Positions 15,846 through 24,045 of a DNA stretch of 31,228 bases are shown piece after piece. A program made the translations under genes and the position numbers. The stretch is taken from NCBI GenBank assembly GCA_023456105.1, contig JAEYAO010000116.1, positions 1 through 31,228 of the forward strand, read 5' to 3'. This DNA comes from Pseudomonadota bacterium. Its GTDB lineage: Bacteria > Pseudomonadota > Alphaproteobacteria > Caulobacterales > Caulobacteraceae. How positions within the stretch are numbered: position 1 is the stretch's first letter; every line of letters starts with the position of its first letter. A model generated the notes under the pieces. It saw only the letters and a program-made list of their open reading frames with translations, had not been told where the DNA came from and did not search any database.

Positions 15846-15964
15846 CTTGCCCGAAGCGGACGTGCGGGAAGTCAGCGATGGGTGGTTAGTGGACGTAGCC
15901 TAAGGTGCCGCTTCGACATGTTCGAACCACACGTTCCGGCATCGACGCCAAGGCGCTCAAGTGC

Positions 15965-16084
15965 ATGCTGTCGCCGACGTTCACAGGATCAGATTTCGTG
16001 ATCCGGGCGCAGGACTATGTCGTCTCTCATCGCGGTTGGCGCGGCGTTTATCAGGTGTGGCTGCCTGATACGGAAATAGGTTGA
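15965..16084 (+). CDS. Possible 39-residue ORF or gene remnant
   Basis: Between repeat copy A and the restriction-modification gene is an ATG frame ending in RGWRGVYQVWLPDTEIG. The amino-acid make-up looks protein-like, and the frame stays open upstream of the ATG through IDAKALKC, which suggests the 3' end of a former gene. There is no clear ribosome binding site and no family is recognised. Nothing else is seen in 15846-16180. Confidence 0.25.
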   Translation: MLSPTFTGSDFVIRAQDYVVSHRGWRGVYQVWLPDTEIG

Positions 16085-16180
16085 GACCTCTCAAACACCA
16101 TTGCGCAGCGCGTAGGGATATCGAACAACCGACGGGCGCAGGGGGAGCAAGATGGCGAACGATGGTCGGGGACGGGCGGG

Positions 16181-19111
16181 ATGACTCCGCACGAGTTCCT
16201 TTCGAAATGGCGTGATGTTGAGCTCAAGGAGCGGAGCGCTTCCCAGAGCCACTTCAACGACCTCTGCCGACTAATCGGCGTCGATGATCCAATCGCCGCA
16301 GACCCTAGCGGGGCATGGTTCACTTTCGAAAAAGGGGCTTCGAAAACCAGCGGCGGGGAAGGCTGGGCCGACGTTTGGCGGAAGAGCTGCTTCGCTTGGG
16401 AGTACAAGGGCCGCGCTGCCAACCTAGACAAGGCATTTGACCAACTCCTCCGCTATTCGATCGCGCTGGAAAGCCCTCCGCTGCTGATCGTCTCGGATAT
16501 GGGACGCATCCGAATTCACACCAATTGGACCAACACGGTTCAGCAGGTGCACGAAATCGCGCTGGAGGACCTAGCCGACGCTGCCAAGCGCGATCTCCTG
16601 CGCAACTGCTTCCTCGACCCTGAAAAGCTGCGCCCCACCAAAACCCGCCAGATGCTTACTGAAGGCGCGGCGAAGCAGTTCGCATCCCTCGCCCTTCGTT
16701 TGCGCGATCGAGGGCATGAGGCGCAGGCGGTCGCCCATTTCGTCAATCGACTCGTCTTCTGCATGTTTGCCGAGGATGTGGACCTTCTGCCCGGGAAGAT
16801 GTTCACGCGGATGATCGAGGCGAGCCGCGCTCCACCGACGCAGTTTGCCGACCACGCCCGCACTCTTTTTGACGCGATGAAATCTGGGGGCATGGTCGGC
16901 TTCGAGAAAGTCGAGTGGTTCAATGGGGGGCTGTTCGATGATGATGACAGCCTGCCGTTAGAACCCGTGGACATCGACGATCTATTGATCGCCGCGCGCC
17001 TGGACTGGTCGGAGATTGATCCCTCAGTACTCGGAACCCTGTTCGAGCGAGGGCTTGATCCGGACAAGCGAAGCCAACTCGGTGCTCACTACACCGATCG
17101 CGAAAAAATCATGCAAATCATCAATCCCGTCGTTGCGGAGCCACTGCAACGGGAATGGGCAGACGCCAAGGCGCAGATAACCGAGTTGATCGAGAACGCG
17201 CCCGTTCCGACGAAAGAGAAACTGCTGCGGGGCAAGGAGTTGGCGGCTCGCACCAAAGCCCTCAACGATGCAGCGTCGATTCATAGGGCCTTTCTTGAGC
17301 GCCTCGAGAGATTCCGTGTTCTTGATCCAGCTTGCGGGTCGGGGAACTTCCTCTACCTCTCACTACTGGCGCTGAAAGACATCGAGCACCGAGCAAATGT
17401 GGAAGCGGAGGTACTCGGCCTTCCACGCGGTTTCCCTCGCGTTGGGCCTGAAAACGTCTTGGGAATCGAGCTCAATCCCTACGCAGCGGAATTGGCTCGA
17501 ATCTCGGTTTGGATTGGTGAGATCCAGTGGATGCGTCGAAACGGCTTTGAGGCCTCCCGCAACCCGATCCTCCGCACATTGACCAACATTGAGTGCCGGG
17601 ACGCGCTCCTAACCGCTGAAGGTAAGCGGGCGGGTTGGCCAGATACTGACGCGATCGTGGGTAACCCGCCGTTTCTCGGTTCGAAATTCCATCGCAAGGG
17701 TAGGCCGGCAACAAAGACGAAGCCTGCTTTGAAGGGCCTAGGCGATCACTACACCGACACGCTTTACGCGGCCTATCGTGGCAGCGTGCCCGCGTCAGCT
17801 GATTTGGTCAGCTATTGGTTTGCCAACGCCGCTGCCATGGCAAGCTCCGAGCGATTTTCGACGCTCGGACTCATCGCTACCAAGTCGATCGGAAAGGGGG
17901 CGAGCAACAAGCCCCTCTCCAAGTTTGTTACCGACACCCAGTTTCGCATTTTCAGTGCGTCACGAAACCAGCCTTGGGTCGTCGATGGGGCCCAGGTACG
18001 GGTTGCGGTCGTTTGCGCCAAGCGGTCCCCCACGGACGTCAAGTTGGATGGGAAGCCATCGGGCGTCATCAATCCCGACCTTACGGCTGGATTGGATGTC
18101 AGTAAGGCAAAGCCCGCTCGAGAAAATCGGAACTGCGCATTCCAAGGCGTGAAGCTTAACGGTCCCTTCGAAATCAGCGACGCTCTCGCCCGCTCATTCT
18201 TGCAGGAGCCGACCAATCCAAATGGGGAACCGAACTCGAAAGTCGTCCGAAGGTTCGCAGGAAACGATGACGTTACAATGCGGGATCGCGACGCTTGGGT
18301 GATCGATTTCACCGACTATCCAGAATCTGCCGTTGCCGCCCTATTCGAGAAGCCGTTTCAGCACGTTCGAACTCAGGTGGTCGAACATCGGCAGACCCGG
18401 GAAGTCGGAACCGCGACTGAGGTAGATCGGCTAGAGAAATTCTGGCTTATGCAGCGACCCCGTCCGAAGTTGCGAAAGGCCATCGCCGCATTCGATCGGA
18501 TTATTGCGGTCCCGGAGACTAGCGAGCATCTCCTGTTTCGCTTTTTGCCGAGCTCGTATGTATTCAGCGGAAGCTTGTTTGTCATTTGCCGTGATGACGA
18601 CATCACCTTCGGCATCTTGAGCTCCCACATTCATCGTGTCTGGACAAAAGCACATGGCAACCAGATGGGCGTTGGAAATCAGGGCCGATACAACGCGACC
18701 CGCACCTTCCTGACTTTCCCATTCCCAGTCGGCCTGTCGCCGGACTTGCCTGCACATGTTCACGAAGAGGGTACGCCGGGTCACGCCATCGCTACTGCTG
18801 CGGCTGCGCTAAACACGCAGCGCGAGAACTGGCTCAACCCTTCGAACCTTGCTCACCGTGTGCCCGACATCGTGGAGTGTTATCCGGAGCGGGTCGTGCC
18901 CCTCAATGCCAGCGCTTCTGAGAATCTCGCTCAACGCACTCTTACGAAGCTCTACAACGTTTACCCGGAATGGCTGAAGAATGCGCAGAACACGCTCGAT
19001 GAAGCGGTTTCTGACGCTTATGGGTGGGGCGACGATTTTCGGAACGATGCACTGAGTGATGACGAAATTCTTGCTCGGCTGTTCTACCTAAATCAGGAAC
19101 GAACTACATAA
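16181..19111 (+). CDS. MmeI-like Type IIL restriction-modification enzyme (single-chain nuclease-methyltransferase)
   Basis: 976 residues with the full MmeI-type domain order. The N-terminal nuclease has D64-X9-E74-X-K76 (ADVW...FAWEYKG), the exact spacing described for MmeI. A helical spacer contains FVNRLVFCMFAEDVDLLP and LGAHYTDREKIMQIINPVV. The adenine-N6 methyltransferase has motif I LDPACGSGNF at 381-390 and catalytic motif IV NPPF at 495-498. The target-recognition domain includes NQGRYNATRTFLTFPFP near 840-855, and a C-terminal helical part follows. Such enzymes methylate one strand of their site and cut about 20 bases away when it is unmethylated, so no separate methylase is needed. 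The ATG at 16181 begins the conserved N-terminus. All catalytic motifs are present, so it is probably active; recognition specificity cannot be read. Confidence 0.92.
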   Translation: MTPHEFLSKWRDVELKERSASQSHFNDLCRLIGVDDPIAADPSGAWFTFEKGASKTSGGEGWADVWRKSCFAWEYKGRAANLDKAFDQLLRYSIALESPPLLIVSDMGRIRIHTNWTNTVQQVHEIALEDLADAAKRDLLRNCFLDPEKLRPTKTRQMLTEGAAKQFASLALRLRDRGHEAQAVAHFVNRLVFCMFAEDVDLLPGKMFTRMIEASRAPPTQFADHARTLFDAMKSGGMVGFEKVEWFNGGLFDDDDSLPLEPVDIDDLLIAARLDWSEIDPSVLGTLFERGLDPDKRSQLGAHYTDREKIMQIINPVVAEPLQREWADAKAQITELIENAPVPTKEKLLRGKELAARTKALNDAASIHRAFLERLERFRVLDPACGSGNFLYLSLLALKDIEHRANVEAEVLGLPRGFPRVGPENVLGIELNPYAAELARISVWIGEIQWMRRNGFEASRNPILRTLTNIECRDALLTAEGKRAGWPDTDAIVGNPPFLGSKFHRKGRPATKTKPALKGLGDHYTDTLYAAYRGSVPASADLVSYWFANAAAMASSERFSTLGLIATKSIGKGASNKPLSKFVTDTQFRIFSASRNQPWVVDGAQVRVAVVCAKRSPTDVKLDGKPSGVINPDLTAGLDVSKAKPARENRNCAFQGVKLNGPFEISDALARSFLQEPTNPNGEPNSKVVRRFAGNDDVTMRDRDAWVIDFTDYPESAVAALFEKPFQHVRTQVVEHRQTREVGTATEVDRLEKFWLMQRPRPKLRKAIAAFDRIIAVPETSEHLLFRFLPSSYVFSGSLFVICRDDDITFGILSSHIHRVWTKAHGNQMGVGNQGRYNATRTFLTFPFPVGLSPDLPAHVHEEGTPGHAIATAAAALNTQRENWLNPSNLAHRVPDIVECYPERVVPLNASASENLAQRTLTKLYNVYPEWLKNAQNTLDEAVSDAYGWGDDFRNDALSDDEILARLFYLNQERTT

Positions 19112-19216
19112 TCTGTCGGGCCTAAGGCGCACCCACACATCAGCCGAGAAGCGACAATCGCACCTCCCCCCTCAATCGGACCTCCGTCTGAGCGCCCATC
19201 CAACACTGCGAGAATG

Positions 19217-19315
19217 TCGAACTCTGGCGATCTTACCCGCCCTCCCTCTTCTGGGAGGAGGCTTAAACGCGATCCAAAATCCGTCTTCGCGTGAGGAGCC
19301 ATTGCAAACGTTGCA
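19217..19315 (+). repeat. Cassette-flanking direct repeat, copy B
   Basis: 99 bases in the same orientation as 15746-15845 and about three quarters identical, lying 105 bases past the end of the restriction-modification gene. It contains a perfect CCTCCC-TCTTCT-GGGAGG hairpin where copy A has a wobble-containing stem, so pairing is kept although the bases differ. The rest of 19112-19493 holds no recognisable gene. Confidence 0.75.
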
Positions 19316-19493
19316 TCCGCATCAGACGGTCAGCCGGATCGTCGCCACTGCTCACCGCCTGGCAGCCGAACCGACATCGGAGGTTCACTCGGACGATCCA
19401 CATCAGCCCACAAGAACCAGAACAAAGCCGGAACAATTGAGTGGAGGCGCGGCCTACGACACTGCCATGATGCGGCAGCAACGGAGAGCCCCC

Positions 19494-19706
19494 ATGACAC
19501 TCGACGATCAGACAGACCGACTCCTCAGAGCCCTAGAAGGCATGGACCTGACTAGCTCTGATGGGAAGGTCGGCATCAGCGTGATGCTGGCCGAAATCGA
19601 GAGGCGAGCGCCGGGCGCTATCCTGCAATCCGCTTCCCGCCTTGAACTTCGGCGTGTGGTCCGAGGCATGCTCTCCAATGAACAGGGAAGCCTCGCTGCG
19701 AGCTAA
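19494..19706 (+). CDS. Small hypothetical protein
   Basis: 70 residues starting MTLDDQTDRLLRALEGMDL, preceded by GGAGAG five bases upstream of ATG 19494, which decides the start over a longer upstream frame that runs into repeat copy B. The protein is helical and charged (VGISVMLAEIERRAPGAI, ASRLELRRVVRGMLSN), without cysteines, signal peptide or membrane segment. It could be a small DNA- or protein-binding factor of the island, but no family is recognised. The next gene begins directly after its TAA stop, so the two are probably translated together. Confidence 0.5.
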   Translation: MTLDDQTDRLLRALEGMDLTSSDGKVGISVMLAEIERRAPGAILQSASRLELRRVVRGMLSNEQGSLAAS

Positions 19707-20090
19707 ATGGGCCGGACACACCCTGACACCGTCAGGTCACGCCCGACGCCACTACAAGCCCCGACAATCGGCATGATGGCTGCTGCGGGTTGGGCAGCCC
19801 GTGCTTCGTGCAGCCGTTGCGACCTCAAGCTTTACGTCGATCTAGTCGCACTGGCGAAGCTGCTCGGACCCAACGCTATCTTATGGGGGCGGACGCCACG
19901 ATGCCGACGCTGGCTCGATCATGGCGATGGCCGCTGCACAGGACGAGTGACCTTGGACACATGCGCCATCGTCGGAGGCACATGGACAAGCATCAGCGAT
20001 CCCCATCAGCGGACGGCCGCAGAGAACGCCTTAGCGCTATGGCGGAGCTTCTCTGCTAGCACTCCGAAGGTGTCAGGTGGCGGTGGTTAG
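19707..20090 (+). CDS. Small protein with a possible four-cysteine zinc site
   Basis: 127 residues; its ATG follows the TAA of the preceding gene with no gap (TAAATG), indicating coupled translation. The central part reads CSRCDLKLYVDLVALAKLLG and then RCRRWLDHGDGRCTGRV, with cysteines at 35, 38, 66 and 77. The CxxC...C...C layout with a short helix between suggests a zinc ribbon of a kind common in small alphaproteobacterial proteins. The first 30 residues are probably disordered, so a later start (Met23 or Met24) is possible. It is convergent with the MucR-like gene and overlaps its end by four bases. Function unknown. Confidence 0.5.
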   Translation: MGRTHPDTVRSRPTPLQAPTIGMMAAAGWAARASCSRCDLKLYVDLVALAKLLGPNAILWGRTPRCRRWLDHGDGRCTGRVTLDTCAIVGGTWTSISDPHQRTAAENALALWRSFSASTPKVSGGGG

Positions 20091-20542
20091 GCCTTGGCCT
20101 TGCGAGCAGGCTTGGCCGCGCCCTTAGGCTGACGCCCCTTGCTACCTAGACCGATAGCCTTAGCCAGTTCGGATCGGCGAGCCGCATAAGCAGGAGCCAC
20201 CATCGGGTAGTCAGGCTTCAAGCCGTATCGCTCGCGGTACTGAACCGGCGTCATGCCGTTGGTGCTGAGGTGCTTCTTGAGCGTCTGATAGGTGCGCCCG
20301 TCGATGAAGCTGACCAAGCCAGCATCAGAAACCGATTTCCTGATTTGAGCAGGGGAAGGTCTCTCGACCTCAGGCTCCGCAGAAGCCTCTTCAGATGGCT
20401 CGCCAATGCCCCTGAGAGCCCCGTACACGGCCGAAATGACACCCGGCAGAACGTCGGCCTCAACCTTGTTGTTGTGGGCGTAGGAAGCCACGATTTCGGC
20501 TGTCAGAGCCACTAGGTCGGTGGTGTTTGGTTGCTCGTCCAT
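20087..20542 (-). CDS. MucR/Ros-family transcriptional regulator lacking canonical zinc ligands
   Basis: 151 residues. The C-terminal half is clearly MucR/Ros: FIDGRTYQTLKKHLSTNGMTPVQYRERYGL, then KPDYPMVAPAYAARRSELAKAIGLG. The N-terminal LVALTAEIVASYAHNNKVEAD is the family oligomerisation part. Where Ros has the first zinc cysteine (VCLEDG) this protein has VSFIDG, and only one of the two histidines (His91) remains, so classical zinc binding is unlikely; zinc-free members of the family are known in Mesorhizobium. A lysine-rich tail follows. Chromosomal MucR proteins bind AT-rich DNA and silence acquired genes. This island-borne copy may regulate the element or compete with the host protein, which is inference. 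Confidence 0.88.
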   Translation of the reverse strand: MDEQPNTTDLVALTAEIVASYAHNNKVEADVLPGVISAVYGALRGIGEPSEEASAEPEVERPSPAQIRKSVSDAGLVSFIDGRTYQTLKKHLSTNGMTPVQYRERYGLKPDYPMVAPAYAARRSELAKAIGLGSKGRQPKGAAKPARKAKA

Positions 20543-20675
20543 AGTCTTCCTGTTGTCCGTTTATAACATTCCAGAGCGTCTTGCCGTCGTCACCGCTACT
20601 CGGGCTTACGCCTCCTAGTAACGAGAAGCGAAGCCTCAAATAACAGAGAGAGACGTGAAAGGATGACTCGTATGC

Positions 20676-21953
20676 CTAATTATCTGCAAACATAATGCAA
20701 TCATTGCAATGGATATTGATATCCATACCATAGCGAGACCTGAACTGTTCCAGCATTACACTGTGAAGGGTATCTCTGTGTCTGGCCTGAACGATGAAGC
20801 TGTCATGAACTGGAAGGACGATGATGTTGCGCTCCATACATTCCGCCATGATGGCTAGCGCTAGATCGGAGTCCGCCTTCTGAAGCCTCATGCCTTGATC
20901 GCGTTTGAAGTTATGCGCGATGCGTTCATGCAGGGCAATCATCCCATGCATGTAGGCGTCGAAATCCGCTTTCGTGCTGAAGAAACGTCCAGTCTCTTTG
21001 TCGAACTTGAGAGGGCTTTTGGTCTTCTGAATCCCTTTGCTGTTGATCAACCGCAGGAACTGAACCTTTCCAGCTTCTCTTCCCTGTCCGGAGCCCGGCA
21101 CGAGATAAGGATCGAAGTCTAGGCGTTTGCCAGCTTCGGCATAGAGTATCGCCGGATGCAGGCCACGGAAATCTAGTTCCACAACCTCTTCTCCGTTAAT
21201 GGTAAGCCTCGACCGAAACGCCTTAGGTAGGTTCTGGAAAGAGCCGCCATACACACGTCCGCCTCTATCCCATGAGCCTTTGAAGATGCGGACGAGGTGG
21301 AGCTTGGCTTCATCGTAGCCGCGCAGGATCGGGACTTCGTCGCCTTCCTCGGCTCGTTGCCGGAAAATGCGTTCGACCTGCTCCACGTCTGAAGCTGCGA
21401 GCCGGACGCGAGCGTCACCGATCATGGAGTTCCAGCGGCGAATGATGTGTTCCCCTTCGCCTAGGCAGGTCGGCATCGGGTCGGTGGTCTCGCTGTCATG
21501 CAGAAGGGTTACTTCAGCAGGCGGTTGCAGGAGCTTCGCCGCTGTCAGTCCATAGCTTTCAGCGAGTTCCTTGAGGGCTGGACGAGGGTGGATGCGAGTG
21601 ACGCGGCCTCTGCCGGACTCGCGGTTGTAGTGCCCCTTTTCCACGCGGATGAAGCCAAGGACCTCCAGCGCCATGAGAATGAAGCGCAGAGCAGTGATGC
21701 TGATCGGCGTCCTCACATAGTCACTGTTTCCAAGCCGCAGGGGTACGCCGTCGACGGCGGGTATCCGCATCAAGGCGCACGCGATCACTAGATTGAGCAG
21801 GGCGAGGAGCGTGGTCGCGAATCTGAGAGCGTCGTCAGGCCTGAGGGCCTTCCGCCGGTTGAAGGTCGTCGCAATCTTCGCCGTTAGCACCTCCACGAGG
21901 GGCTCAAGGCATGGGTTCTCAATCGGAGTGAGCACGAGCGTGCTTCCGGTCAT
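20676..21953 (-). CDS. Superfamily-A-like DNA polymerase of mobile elements (TV-Pol-like)
   Basis: 425 residues. A winged-helix-like segment (SITALRFILMALEVLGFIRVE, about 85-105) precedes a palm domain. GGRVYGGSFQNLPKAFR leads to motif A VELDFRGLHPAILYAEAG with Asp261; GREAGKVQFLRLINSKGIQ at 291-309 fits the motif B helix; GMRLQKADSDLALAIM and motif C VLPVHDSFIV with His383-Asp384 follow. This order matches the family described as TV-Pol (transposon and virus polymerases related to superfamily A), and equals it in compact size. It has no exonuclease domain. It probably copies the island during excision or replication; no helicase or separate primase is encoded nearby. It is the largest gene of the minus-strand core operon with the HTH gene just upstream. 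Confidence 0.78.
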   Translation of the reverse strand: MTGSTLVLTPIENPCLEPLVEVLTAKIATTFNRRKALRPDDALRFATTLLALLNLVIACALMRIPAVDGVPLRLGNSDYVRTPISITALRFILMALEVLGFIRVEKGHYNRESGRGRVTRIHPRPALKELAESYGLTAAKLLQPPAEVTLLHDSETTDPMPTCLGEGEHIIRRWNSMIGDARVRLAASDVEQVERIFRQRAEEGDEVPILRGYDEAKLHLVRIFKGSWDRGGRVYGGSFQNLPKAFRSRLTINGEEVVELDFRGLHPAILYAEAGKRLDFDPYLVPGSGQGREAGKVQFLRLINSKGIQKTKSPLKFDKETGRFFSTKADFDAYMHGMIALHERIAHNFKRDQGMRLQKADSDLALAIMAECMERNIIVLPVHDSFIVQARHRDTLHSVMLEQFRSRYGMDINIHCNDCIMFADN

Positions 21954-22012
21954 GTATCTTCCTGTTTGTGGGTCAGGCGTATGGGGGCGTGTGCACCCGC
22001 CCCATCACGCGT

Positions 22013-22195
22013 TTAGTTCGACGCCAGAAGCGCCATCAGATCGTCATGCAGGATCACGGAGCGGCCGCCGATACGGCGAAGCGGCAAGCGACCGGCATTG
22101 ACGAGGTTGTAGATCGTGGACTTGCTGAGGCTGGTCAGCTTGGCGGTGTCCCGCACGCTGTAGGCCAGATTGGTTTCAAACGGCCGTTCAGTCAT
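22013..22195 (-). CDS. AlpA/excisionase-like helix-turn-helix protein
   Basis: 60 residues with a MerR-like HTH of the HTH_17 type: YSVRDTAKLTSLSKSTIYNLVNAGRLPLRRIGGRSVILHDDL, with the wing GRLPLRRIGGR and the closing DDLMALLA helix. In P4-type islands such proteins (AlpA/Xis) activate or direct excision by the integrase. The ATG overlaps the stop of the upstream 128-residue gene by four bases, so they are coupled. Placement between integrase and polymerase fits an excision or regulation role; which of the two cannot be told from sequence. Confidence 0.82.
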   Translation of the reverse strand: MTERPFETNLAYSVRDTAKLTSLSKSTIYNLVNAGRLPLRRIGGRSVILHDDLMALLASN

Positions 22196-22578
22196 TGCTG
22201 AACCTCGATCGATCCTTGGATGCTCCGGTCAAGGTGCTCTCCCACGACCGCCCCGCTGATTTGGGGAAGGTTTGTGGCCGTAACTGCGGCGTAAAGCTCA
22301 GGTGAACGAGCCTGAAAGAGAGCCGCGCTGGTGTTTTGGCTTCGGATGAACTCTGTAGAGAAGTCCCAGTAGGACTTGGGTACATACGTCCTACCGTCAA
22401 TACGCCGCTGATAGATTCGAAGGCGATTGTAGGACAGTTTGTAAGCCGACGAGGAGTATCCGGCCTCGAACCTTGACTTGAGGTGGGCGTGAACGGGTGG
22501 GAGGTAGCTTGTGACATCTACCCAGAAGCGATCCGGGAGGAGGTGTTTGTTGAGGCTGTCGTATTCGATTTCTTGCAT
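22192..22578 (-). CDS. Hypothetical island protein
   Basis: 128 residues, start ATG at 22578 (MQEIEYDSLNKHLLPDRFWV). No cysteine pairs, signal peptide or membrane segment. It contains an aromatic-rich middle (YSSSAYKLSYNRLRIYQRRIDGRTYVPKSYWDF) suggestive of a beta-rich or nucleic-acid-binding fold, but no known motif. It lies directly upstream of and overlaps the AlpA-like gene, so it is part of the island core operon. The AT-rich 170 bases between it and the integrase (22579-22748) probably hold its promoter. They also carry GCGAGAAGTT and a near-inverted copy (AACTTCTTGC), which could be integrase arm sites. Confidence 0.6.
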   Translation of the reverse strand: MQEIEYDSLNKHLLPDRFWVDVTSYLPPVHAHLKSRFEAGYSSSAYKLSYNRLRIYQRRIDGRTYVPKSYWDFSTEFIRSQNTSAALFQARSPELYAAVTATNLPQISGAVVGEHLDRSIQGSIEVQQ

Positions 22579-22748
22579 ATCGGTCTCCAGAAAACGCCGC
22601 GTGGCTGCGGCTGACGGAGGTTCCTAGCAAGAAAACAACTCCTTGGCGAGAAGTTTTTGAAGTACACAACCCATAGAGATAAGGAAGTCTATAGTAGAGG
22701 AGAAGCGTTGTTCAAATAATCGGGAACTTCTTGCGAAAGAATCGTCTA

Positions 22749-23900
22749 TCAATTGGTGGTTTTGATATAGGTGGACCACTCCTCTAATAGCAGACTTCTC
22801 TTTTCCAAGGCGTCCCCGCGACGGTAAGCGCGTTCGACGCCGCTGCCGATCTGGTGCGCCAAGGCTGCTTCGATGACTTCGCGGGGGTGGTCGGTGGTGT
22901 CGCCAGCCCAATCCCTGAACGTGGATCGGAAGCCGTGAACCGTGGCGTCTACTTTCATCCGCTTAAGGACCGCGCTCATGGCTGCGCTTGATAGCCGCTG
23001 GTTCGCGCCGGATGCGGGGAAGACATAGGTTCCGCTAAGCGCCTGCATCTCTTCTAAGATCGAAACCGCTTCGGCTGCGAGCGGGACCCGGTGGGGCTTG
23101 CCGCCCTTCATGCGTTCAGCCGGGACGGTCCAGATGGTGTCCGTCAGGTTCACCTCGGACCAAGTTGCGCCCAGAACCTCGTTGGTGCGTGCTGCTGTGA
23201 GGATGGTGAACCGAAGCGCCATGGCCGCTGTGCCGGAGCGACCGCAAAGCTCGTTCCAGAAGTCCGGCATTTCGGAGTAGGGCAGGGCTCGCTGGTGGCC
23301 GCGAGTGAGCTTGGCGCGTCTAGATAGAAGGTGGGCAAGGTTGCCCCGCCACGCGGCAGGGTTCTCTCCTGTTCGGAGTCCTTGGGCTTTCGCCGCGTCC
23401 AGTATGTTCTCGATCCGTCCGCGAACCCGACTCGCGGTCTCCGGCTTGTCAGACCAGATCGGCTTGAGGACGTCCAGCACGTGCGTCGTGGTGATGTCGG
23501 CCACTGGCATGTCGCGCAGCGACTCCGCGTAGGCCTTGAGGGTGTTGGTCCATTGCTGCCGGTGTTTGGGATTCCGCCACGCCGAGCCCTTGGTCTCGAT
23601 AAACTCGTCGGCTACCGCGCCGAAGGTCTTCCCGCGCGCGCTAGCTCGCTTCCTCTCCTCGATCGGATCGATGCCTCTGCTGACGAGCCGCTTGGCCTCC
23701 GCCGCAAGGTCGCGGGCTTCCGCAAGCGTAACGGCGTGAGCCGAGCCCAGCCCCATTTCGCGTGACCGGCCGTCGAGCCTGAACAGGAAGAGCCAGCGCT
23801 TGCCGGTGTCCACCTTCAGATAAAGGTTGTTCCCGTCCCCGTAGCGACCGGGCTTGGCGGACTTGACGAAGGCGGCGGTGAGGCGGGTTGATTTGGCCAT
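22749..23900 (-). CDS. P4-type tyrosine integrase of the tRNA-Ser island
   Basis: 383 residues, shorter than the usual 400 or so of P4-type integrases but with all parts. The N-terminal arm-binding DUF4102 domain reads GDGNNLYLKVDTGKRWLFLF and GLGSAHAVTLAEAR; the core-binding domain is at about 92-180. The catalytic residues are Arg238 (TAARTNEVLG), His322 and Arg325 (HGFRSTFRDW), His349 (LAHQ) and nucleophile Tyr359 (VERAYRRGD). The gene starts 145 bases from attR and reads into the island. It recombines the 20-bp tRNA-Ser core at 11058-11077 and 24046-24065. No frameshift or missing catalytic residue is seen, so the island may still be able to excise. Confidence 0.95.
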   Translation of the reverse strand: MAKSTRLTAAFVKSAKPGRYGDGNNLYLKVDTGKRWLFLFRLDGRSREMGLGSAHAVTLAEARDLAAEAKRLVSRGIDPIEERKRASARGKTFGAVADEFIETKGSAWRNPKHRQQWTNTLKAYAESLRDMPVADITTTHVLDVLKPIWSDKPETASRVRGRIENILDAAKAQGLRTGENPAAWRGNLAHLLSRRAKLTRGHQRALPYSEMPDFWNELCGRSGTAAMALRFTILTAARTNEVLGATWSEVNLTDTIWTVPAERMKGGKPHRVPLAAEAVSILEEMQALSGTYVFPASGANQRLSSAAMSAVLKRMKVDATVHGFRSTFRDWAGDTTDHPREVIEAALAHQIGSGVERAYRRGDALEKRSLLLEEWSTYIKTTN

Positions 23901-24045
23901 CCCTCCCCATAGCGCCCCAAACGCAACCCCAAAAGGCGTGCTGGCTTCACAGGGTCAACTTTGGTCGGCGTTGGACAGGAGAGCGTTTATCAACTGTTTC
24001 TATTCAGCTTTCAGGATGCGTCGGGTTTCGCCTAGACACCAGTCA

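Noticed and set aside
15746..19315. Integron attC interpretation of the flanking repeats
   Set aside because: The repeats contain a hairpin but no paired core sites of the GTTRRRY/RYYYAAC kind could be placed, and no integron integrase is present.
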